Shown in pieces: positions 6,914-11,416 of a DNA stretch of 11,416 nucleotides (position 1 is its first letter; the number at the start of each line of letters is the position of its first letter). The position numbers and the translations under genes are program-made. Origin of the DNA: Chloroflexota bacterium (GTDB taxonomy: Bacteria > Chloroflexota > Anaerolineae > Anaerolineales > UBA4823); assembly GCA_012798185.1 (NCBI GenBank), contig JAAZNS010000189.1:1-11416 (forward strand), in the 5' to 3' direction. Under the pieces are notes generated by a model. The model searched no databases, was not told where the DNA came from, and saw only the letters and a list, made by a program, of their open reading frames with translations.

Positions 6914-7449
6914 ATTGCTTCATCTCCCTGAATTAAACGCCTTAATGTTTGCAATCCACGATGCTGTAAAGCTTTAATCGCTCCTAGTGGTTTTCCCAGC
7001 GACTGAGCGATTTGCTCATTTGTCCAATCTTCAAGATATTTCAAAACGATCACCTGGCGTTGGTCAGCGGTGAGTAGTTTTATATATGAACGAATTTTCT
7101 GTGCTTCGATATGTTTGTTAGCTGCAGAGTATGGGTCATCTGCTTCATTGGTGAGCGATTTGGTTTCGAGCGATAAGTGATTGGGATTATGGCGAAAATA
7201 ATCGGTGATCCAATTATGGGCGATCCGATATAAATAAGCTTGCAGGTAAATATCAGGTCCATTGCCCAGTTTTATCGCTTTTAAAAACCGGCTGAAGGTT
7301 TCTGCCACACAATCTTCAGCTGTGTTTTCATCACCAAGAAGTCGCATAGCGTAGCGGTATAAACCGGGGCTATAGCGATCATACACCTCGATTAATGCTC
7401 CTTCTTTTAACTGTTTGGCTTGCTGAAGTAGCTGTGCTTCGCTTATCAT
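6910..7449 (-). CDS. ECF-type RNA polymerase sigma-70 family sigma factor
   Basis: 179 residues, the normal size for an extracytoplasmic-function sigma factor: region 2 and region 4 only. Region 2 covers about 18-87 and includes YDRYSPGLYRYAMRLLGD, the core-binding AEDCVAETF segment (44-52) and the promoter-melting YLYRIAHNWITDYFR (72-86). Region 4 covers about 123-174: LTADQRQVIVLKYLEDWTNEQIAQSLG followed by the recognition helix GAIKALQHRGLQTLRRLI. It would direct RNA polymerase to promoters of a stress or envelope regulon. The downstream gene overlaps its stop codon by four bases and probably encodes its regulator. No Shine-Dalgarno precedes the ATG at 7449 (the upstream bases are A/T-rich), so translation may start from a very short leader. 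An ECF-like promoter lies directly upstream, consistent with autoregulation. Target genes cannot be read from the window. Confidence 0.95.
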   Translation of the reverse strand: MISEAQLLQQAKQLKEGALIEVYDRYSPGLYRYAMRLLGDENTAEDCVAETFSRFLKAIKLGNGPDIYLQAYLYRIAHNWITDYFRHNPNHLSLETKSLTNEADDPYSAANKHIEAQKIRSYIKLLTADQRQVIVLKYLEDWTNEQIAQSLGKPLGAIKALQHRGLQTLRRLIQGDEAI

Positions 7450-7463
7450 GTTGTATTTATTAA

Positions 7464-7488
7464 GACGTGTAAATGATAAAAAAGTTAC
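7464..7488 (-). promoter_or_regulatory. Candidate ECF-type promoter of the sigma/anti-sigma operon
   Basis: On the minus strand, TCGTAAC with a following T-run (GTAAC at 7488-7484) is separated by 16 bases from CGTC (7467-7464). This matches the general ECF pattern of an AAC-containing -35 with T-run and a CGTC -10 at 16-17 bases. Transcription would start only about 5-8 bases before the ATG at 7449. Autoregulation is an inference. Confidence 0.45.
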
Positions 7489-7491
7489 GAT

Positions 7492-7522
7492 GGTAATACT
7501 CAGTCAGCTTGTGTGAGTTACC
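7492..7522. promoter_or_regulatory. Imperfect inverted repeat between the divergent promoters, possible operator
   Basis: GGTAA-TA-CTCA (7492-7502) mirrors TGAG-TTACC (7514-7522) across an 11-base centre, nine paired positions with a 2-base bulge. It sits just upstream of the -35 of the sigma operon and about 50 bases before the -35 of the divergent flippase gene. It could bind a dimeric regulator or be chance. Confidence 0.3.
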
Positions 7523-7571
7523 AAATGACCTCAAATTTAGGGCTTTCCCGCCCCAGCCCAAACAGTCACGG

Positions 7572-7600
7572 TTACATCGAAAATAATATTCTGTTATACT
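7572..7600 (+). promoter_or_regulatory. Extended -10 promoter of the flippase gene
   Basis: TATACT at 7595-7600 is preceded by TGT at 7592-7594, giving an extended -10. A weak -35 (TTACAT, 7572-7577) lies 17 bases upstream. Transcription would begin near 7607, which favours translation from the ATG at 7646 over the ATG at 7616. Confidence 0.55.
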
Positions 7601-7632
7601 GGAGCAGCATCAGGAATGCAATTTTTTCTCTT

Positions 7633-7639
7633 AAAAGGA
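7633..7639 (+). promoter_or_regulatory. Ribosome binding site that decides the flippase start
   Basis: AAAAGGA ends six bases before the ATG at 7646. The upstream in-frame ATG at 7616 has only an AGGA abutting it and lies within about ten bases of the predicted transcript start, so 7646 is preferred. Confidence 0.6.
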
Positions 7640-7645
7640 TCAGCC

Positions 7646-8995
7646 ATGCCGGTTGATTTTTCATTTTTGAAATCCAATCATTCTTCACAAGAGCCGTTGA
7701 GCACAATATCGCTCGAGCAGAAAATATTTCCAAAGCAAATAGCAAAGCTTTTTCTTGGACAGGCAGCCAGAGAAGGATATTTGGCAGCGATCGACCAGGG
7801 CGCGATCAGCCTTGCCAATTTTTTGGCGACGATCATCTTGGCCAGGAGCGCCAGCCCCACGGAGGTGGGTGTGTATGGGGTGGGTTTTACTGCACTTCGC
7901 TTGATCCGTTCTATACAAGAAGGGTTGACTATTCAGCCCATGAACGTGATAGGCGCTGGTATGAAAGAAGAAGAATTCCGCCGTTACGCAACGGGAACCA
8001 GTTTGATGCAGGTTGCTATGGCTTTTCTCTCTGCCGCCGTTGTAGCTGCAGGAGGATGGGTATTGACGGCAGCCGGAAATGACGTAGCGGGACCCACCTT
8101 GTTTGCTCTATGGTTTGTGTTTCTTTGGTGGCAGCTGCAAGAGTATATCCGCCGGATGATGTATACACGGGGAACAGTATTCAACGCGGTGTTGAATACC
8201 ATCCTGGCAAATGTGGTCAGGCTGGTGTTGATGATTTGGTGGCAGAGATTGGGTAAATTGGATGGCATTGCCAGCTTGGACGCCATTGGCTGGGGATCGT
8301 TAGCCGCATTATTACCTGGTTTATGGTTCACACGCCACTTCTGGGGGCGCTCATGGCTATCATTGCGCCAGACCTGGCAGCGCAATTGGGATTTTGGCAG
8401 ATGGATGATGGGCGGTACGCTTGCCAATTGGGTGGCTGTGGAATTCTATCCGGTGCTGACAGCCGGGATGATCAGTTTTGCTGCAGCGGGTGCTTACCGC
8501 GCCTTGCAGAATTTGGTTGCACCCATCCATCTATTACTGCGCGCCATCGATACTTTCCTAACGCCGCGCGCTGCCCGGCAATTCGCCCAGCATGGCAAGC
8601 CGGCGTTAAATCGGACAATTGGATTTATCTATTTAACAGCTGGAATTCCTATTTTGGGTGTGCTGGCAATTGCCGTACTTTTCCCCGAGCAAATCTTACG
8701 GCTGCTTTATGGCGAAACTTATGTACCATATGCGGGCGGGGTTATCTTATTTGCGATCTTTTATGCCTTATGGTTTGCTTATTGGCCGATGCAAACCGCA
8801 TTGAAGGCAGCCCGTTTCTCCCGCCCTATATTCATTGCCAATCTGGCAGCGATCATTGGCATGTTCACGGCAGGCGTATGGGCAATCCAGCGCTGGGGGG
8901 TTTTCGGAACGATTGCCGGGCAGGCATTGAATTCGCTGGTGGTGGGCATCATATTATGGGCTGCCTGGATACGGATAAAGCAAAAATCGGGCTAA
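7646..8995 (+). CDS. Polysaccharide flippase, Wzx/MATE-like (oligosaccharide flippase family)
   Basis: 449 residues from the preferred start (459 if the ATG at 7616 is used). It is an integral inner-membrane protein with about 11-13 hydrophobic segments, the clearest near 49-69, 118-140, 150-168, 182-200, 207-227, 327-346, 361-382, 395-414 and 420-442. Features fitting the MOP superfamily flippases include the early GAISLANFLATIILARSASPTEVGVYGVG segment (52-80), the FLTPRAARQF helix (304-313) and the FPEQILRLLYGETYVPYAG turn (346-364), a recurring signature of polysaccharide export flippases. It would move undecaprenyl-linked glycan repeat units across the membrane. It diverges from the ECF sigma operon and converges on a glycosyl-1-phosphate transferase, overlapping its stop by four bases, which supports a surface polysaccharide role. 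The first 40 residues are a polar cytoplasmic lead. The glycan is unknown. Confidence 0.9.
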   Translation: MPVDFSFLKSNHSSQEPLSTISLEQKIFPKQIAKLFLGQAAREGYLAAIDQGAISLANFLATIILARSASPTEVGVYGVGFTALRLIRSIQEGLTIQPMNVIGAGMKEEEFRRYATGTSLMQVAMAFLSAAVVAAGGWVLTAAGNDVAGPTLFALWFVFLWWQLQEYIRRMMYTRGTVFNAVLNTILANVVRLVLMIWWQRLGKLDGIASLDAIGWGSLAALLPGLWFTRHFWGRSWLSLRQTWQRNWDFGRWMMGGTLANWVAVEFYPVLTAGMISFAAAGAYRALQNLVAPIHLLLRAIDTFLTPRAARQFAQHGKPALNRTIGFIYLTAGIPILGVLAIAVLFPEQILRLLYGETYVPYAGGVILFAIFYALWFAYWPMQTALKAARFSRPIFIANLAAIIGMFTAGVWAIQRWGVFGTIAGQALNSLVVGIILWAAWIRIKQKSG

Positions 8996-9951
8996 TGCAT
9001 CATCCAGCGGGGCAGCCGTCCATTCCAATTTTTCTGCCAGCGGTACCATATTGCAATGAGGCAAGCCAGGCAAAGCAGCTTGATATCGAAGCCCATGCTG
9101 ATATTGCGGATATACAGGCAGTCGAAGCGCAATTTTTGACGAGGCGTCATGTAATAACTGCCGGCAACCTGCGCCAATCCGGCAATCCCGGGTAAAACGC
9201 GGTGGCGTTCCACATATTCCGGAATTTTTTGAATATATTGATATACCAGCACCGTGCGCTGCGGGCGTGGACCAACCAGACTCATCTCTCCCTTGAAAAT
9301 GTTGATCAGCTGAGGTAATTCATCCAGGTGACTCTTGCGCAGCAGCCTGCCGGTTTTTAAAACCCGCTCATCGTGAATGCTGGCAAGGATTGGGCCGGTG
9401 GCTTCTTCGGCGCCTTGAATCATTGTCCGGAATTTAAATTGATGAAAGTTTACGCCATCTTTCCCTACTGAGTTTTTTACAAACAGGATAGAACCGGGGT
9501 CTTCGAACCAAATCAGAAATGCTGCCAGAGCCCAAACCGGCGAAAGGGCTGATGCTGCCAGGACCGCAAAGAACAGATCGAACAACCGTTTCCACATTGG
9601 TATCGCTAAGGGCGTTTCGATAACCTGGCGGTGTGCTTGCAATACTGCTTTTTCGATTTCAGGGGAGGGGGGTGAGTTGTTCTCCCATAAAGCGGTTTTT
9701 CGTCTGGTGGCTATCAAGCCGCCCAGGAATGCTCCGGCAATGCCGGCTAAAATCATCCCTAGGGGGTGAAGAGAGAAAAAATATCGATACCAGGGAATGA
9801 AAGTGAAAGCGCTGCTGAACAGAAAAGCCAGGCGGTAGCGCCGGATATCATCCATGCTGGTGATTTCTAAGGTGCTCTCGAACAGCACAGTCAGAACAGC
9901 ATGAAAGAATATCTGGGCAATAACAGATAATATGATAATCTCTGCAGCCAT
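8992..9951 (-). CDS. Polyprenyl-phosphate glycosyl-1-phosphate transferase (bacterial sugar transferase family)
   Basis: 319 residues. It transfers a sugar-1-phosphate from a nucleotide sugar to a polyprenyl phosphate, the first membrane step of exopolysaccharide or O-antigen synthesis. The N-terminus has about three hydrophobic segments (4-24, 41-60, 63-82), fewer than the full WbaP-type module. The catalytic domain starts with the re-entrant helix KRLFDLFFAVLAASALSPVW (121-140) and carries FEDPGSILFVKNSVG (149-163), the active-site stretch KFRTMIQGAEEATGP (173-187), SHLDELPQLINIFKGEMSLVGPRP (207-230), RHRVLPGIAGLAQVAG (249-264) and the C-terminal DCLYIRNIS (277-285). The usual Asp-Ala-Glu after KFRTM reads Gly-Ala-Glu-Glu. 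The ATG at 9951 has no clear Shine-Dalgarno; Met33 is an alternative start but would remove the first hydrophobic segment. Its stop overlaps the stop of the convergent flippase by four bases. The sugar donor cannot be inferred. Confidence 0.93.
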   Translation of the reverse strand: MAAEIIILSVIAQIFFHAVLTVLFESTLEITSMDDIRRYRLAFLFSSAFTFIPWYRYFFSLHPLGMILAGIAGAFLGGLIATRRKTALWENNSPPSPEIEKAVLQAHRQVIETPLAIPMWKRLFDLFFAVLAASALSPVWALAAFLIWFEDPGSILFVKNSVGKDGVNFHQFKFRTMIQGAEEATGPILASIHDERVLKTGRLLRKSHLDELPQLINIFKGEMSLVGPRPQRTVLVYQYIQKIPEYVERHRVLPGIAGLAQVAGSYYMTPRQKLRFDCLYIRNISMGFDIKLLCLACLIAIWYRWQKNWNGRLPRWMMH

Positions 9952-9965
9952 GGCAACCCAAAAGG

Positions 9966-9971
9966 ATTATA
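9966..9971 (-). promoter_or_regulatory. Candidate -10 box of the glycosyl-1-phosphate transferase gene
   Basis: A perfect TATAAT lies on the minus strand at 9971-9966, only 14 bases from the ATG at 9951. No good -35 is seen at 16-18 bases. If used, the transcript would have a leader of about eight bases. Confidence 0.35.
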
Positions 9972-9983
9972 CCGTATTGAGTT

Positions 9984-10021
9984 AAATAAAACGTAGGGGC
10001 AATTCAGGAACTGCCCCTACG
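9984..10021 (-). terminator. Hairpin terminator, also a likely dispersed repeat
   Basis: CGTAGGGGCA (9992-10001) is perfectly complementary to TGCCCCTACG (10012-10021), giving a 10-bp stem with a 10-base loop. On the minus strand the stem is followed by TTTTATTT (9991-9984). It lies 26 bases past the stop of the secreted protein gene at 10048 and before the transferase start, so it should separate the two units. GTAGGGGC palindromes resemble a dispersed intergenic repeat I recall from Chloroflexota-type genomes; no second copy is in this window. Confidence 0.65.
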
Positions 10022-10047
10022 GGGATAGTTTATAAATTTAGCTGAGA

Positions 10048-11416
10048 TTACTGTACAGCACAAACGGTGGTTACAGTAACGTCATCCACATACATCGCGG
10101 TAACGCCACCATCGCCATCGTTGTAAGTGCCAAAGCGTAATTCAACCGTCTGACCCGCATAGGATGTTAGATCGGCGGTCATATTTACCCAGGCATCATC
10201 GTCGGCTCTTGACCATAAGATGTAATGGAGAGTGCCGCTGGCATCTTTGATCGCCAGGTATTGAATATCACCTGCTAATATCGCCTGGAGAGAATTTTCA
10301 TCGAATTCTCCGGTTGGCATTGCCGCTAACGGCACGCTATTCGTGGATTCTGTGGTGGTGCGGTAGACCCAATAATCCAACGTGGCGCTTGTTGCCACAG
10401 CAGGAATTTTAATCGACTGGGTGAAGATGGAGTAACTATAAATATTATCCCACCGGGAAGTGATGCCGGTTAACATCGACCATTTCTTGCTATGCGCTTT
10501 TGCAGTGGTATAACGGGCTAAATACTGCGAATTGCGAATGTTCCAGCCATTGGTGTTTTCGAATTTCGAATTTGTAACAATATTGGTATTGCAGCCTTCC
10601 ACCGGTTCTGGCGGTATCTCCCCTGGATCAACACAATGCACCAGGGAAACATCATCCACGAACATGCCTGTCACACCGCCATAGCCGTCATTATAAGTGC
10701 CGAACAGTAATTGTAGCCTTTGACCGTCGAAACCTTCTAAATCGAATGTATATTTCACCCAGCCATCCGAATCGGTCTTTTCTTGCACCAGAGTGGCAAG
10801 CGTATTGTGGTTGGTGTCCAGCAATTTTACATAGTTGACATCACCAGCCAGCATTTCCTCTGATTCCAAACCGTTAGTTTCAGAAGCCAGGTTTGCTGTA
10901 GTCGATTCAGTACTAAATTGATAAAGCCAGAAGGTCAAGGTGACCGCTGTGGTAGCGGTGGGAATATGAACGTATTGGCTAAAGACCGAATAGCTATAAA
11001 TGTTATATGGGAAGTAAGGATCGACAATGCCGGTGCGCATCGAGCGAATTCCTTTATGCGACCGCCAGGTGGTATACCCGGCAGGGAACATCGAGCCGTG
11101 AATTTTCCAGGCTTTATCGTTTTCCATTTTGCCATTGACAACTTCTTCATAGCAGCCGGGAGCGAGTGCGGCTACGAAATTAACCCCGGTCTGCGAGGTG
11201 GTGACATTGATTGCGTTTCCGGAAGCAGGGAAGGCATAACCATTTCTTCGCAGATTCAAAGTGTAAGTGCCTGCGCTGAGATTGCTTAGAAGGTATTCTC
11301 CATTGAGATCGGTGGTTGTGTAGTATGGGGAACCAAGGTCCATTTGCACACCTTGTAATGGAGAACCATATTCATCGGTGACCCGACCAGAAAGGCTGTA
11401 ATTGGGTGTATTTTGC
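10048..11416 (-). CDS. Secreted/surface protein with carboxypeptidase-regulatory-like domain and two tandem jelly-roll domains (5' end outside window)
   Basis: The frame is open from the right edge (first full codon at 11415) to TAA at 10048-10050, about 455 residues. A GTG at 11349 could be read as a start, but the codons before it continue the same domain, so the gene is truncated by the window. First comes a CarboxypepD_reg-like beta-sandwich (about 11400-11170): YSLSGRVTDEYGSPLQGV, TTTDLNGEYLLSNLSAGTYTL. Two homologous domains of about 175 residues follow (11154-10633 and 10593-10060), each starting and ending near a cysteine and sharing YSYS-F-Q, STES, LAGD and FGTYNDG-GGVT-M-VDDV. They are joined by an acidic Pro-rich linker (about 10632-10594). 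The domains resemble choice-of-anchor/MAM-like jelly rolls used for carbohydrate or protein binding outside the cell. A signal peptide would lie beyond the edge. No catalytic motif is seen, and the C-terminus has no sorting signal I recognise. Confidence 0.82.
   Translation of the reverse strand, partial: QNTPNYSLSGRVTDEYGSPLQGVQMDLGSPYYTTTDLNGEYLLSNLSAGTYTLNLRRNGYAFPASGNAINVTTSQTGVNFVAALAPGCYEEVVNGKMENDKAWKIHGSMFPAGYTTWRSHKGIRSMRTGIVDPYFPYNIYSYSVFSQYVHIPTATTAVTLTFWLYQFSTESTTANLASETNGLESEEMLAGDVNYVKLLDTNHNTLATLVQEKTDSDGWVKYTFDLEGFDGQRLQLLFGTYNDGYGGVTGMFVDDVSLVHCVDPGEIPPEPVEGCNTNIVTNSKFENTNGWNIRNSQYLARYTTAKAHSKKWSMLTGITSRWDNIYSYSIFTQSIKIPAVATSATLDYWVYRTTTESTNSVPLAAMPTGEFDENSLQAILAGDIQYLAIKDASGTLHYILWSRADDDAWVNMTADLTSYAGQTVELRFGTYNDGDGGVTAMYVDDVTVTTVCAVQ

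Noticed and set aside
7616..7645. Upstream ATG as the flippase start
   Set aside because: It has no properly spaced ribosome site and lies within about ten bases of the predicted transcription start; the ATG at 7646 has AAAAGGA at six bases.
8323..9195. 290-residue plus-strand open frame
   Set aside because: It is an off-frame reading of the flippase that continues antisense into the transferase; both real genes have clear family motifs and the product of this frame has none.

Overview
The window looks like chromosomal DNA of a Chloroflexota bacterium, probably Anaerolineae or a close relative. No marker gene proves this. The argument rests on combined style: an ECF sigma factor coupled to a DUF5667-type membrane protein, lipoproteins with Pro/Thr-rich stalks, secreted 'choice-of-anchor'-like jelly-roll domains, a glycoside-hydrolase-like barrel joined to a SnoaL-like domain, and two kinds of intergenic palindromic repeat of the type I associate with such genomes. 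No tRNA, rRNA, CRISPR array, transposase or phage structural gene is visible.

Layout, left to right. Positions 1-104 (+) hold the C-terminal end of an unidentified gene. It is followed after 18 bases by a cytoplasmic-looking TIM-barrel/SnoaL-like fusion protein (123-1211, +). A separate transcription unit with a good sigma-70-type promoter encodes a surface lipoprotein (1374-2123, +). Convergent to it is a large type IIA topoisomerase A subunit (2239-5379, -). It has an intact catalytic core, no GyrA-box, a non-standard quinolone pocket and a roughly 240-residue, lysine-rich, histone-H1-like tail. Its promoter is at 5427-5455.

Next is a two-gene operon on the minus strand: an ECF sigma factor (6910-7449) and its ATGA-overlapping, single-pass membrane partner (5693-6913). 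The partner is probably the anti-sigma factor. The operon has an ECF-like promoter 15 bases before the start codon and runs into a 114-bp palindromic repeat followed by a T-run, which should terminate it. Diverging from the sigma gene is a Wzx-type polysaccharide flippase (7646-8995, +). Its stop overlaps the stop of a convergent polyprenyl-phosphate glycosyl-1-phosphate transferase (8992-9951, -). These two supply the initiating and exporting steps expected of a surface polysaccharide pathway. Upstream of the transferase, beyond a 10-bp-stem hairpin terminator, is a secreted or surface protein with a carboxypeptidase-regulatory-like domain and two tandem jelly-roll domains (10048 to the window's right edge, -), whose N-terminus lies outside.

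Apart from the topoisomerase, the recognisable theme is the cell surface: lipoprotein, adhesin-like protein, polysaccharide synthesis and export, and a signalling sigma/anti-sigma pair. No complete undescribed system is evident. The points most worth a second look are the topoisomerase tail with its lost GyrA-box, the repeat-derived terminators, and the sigma/anti-sigma locus.
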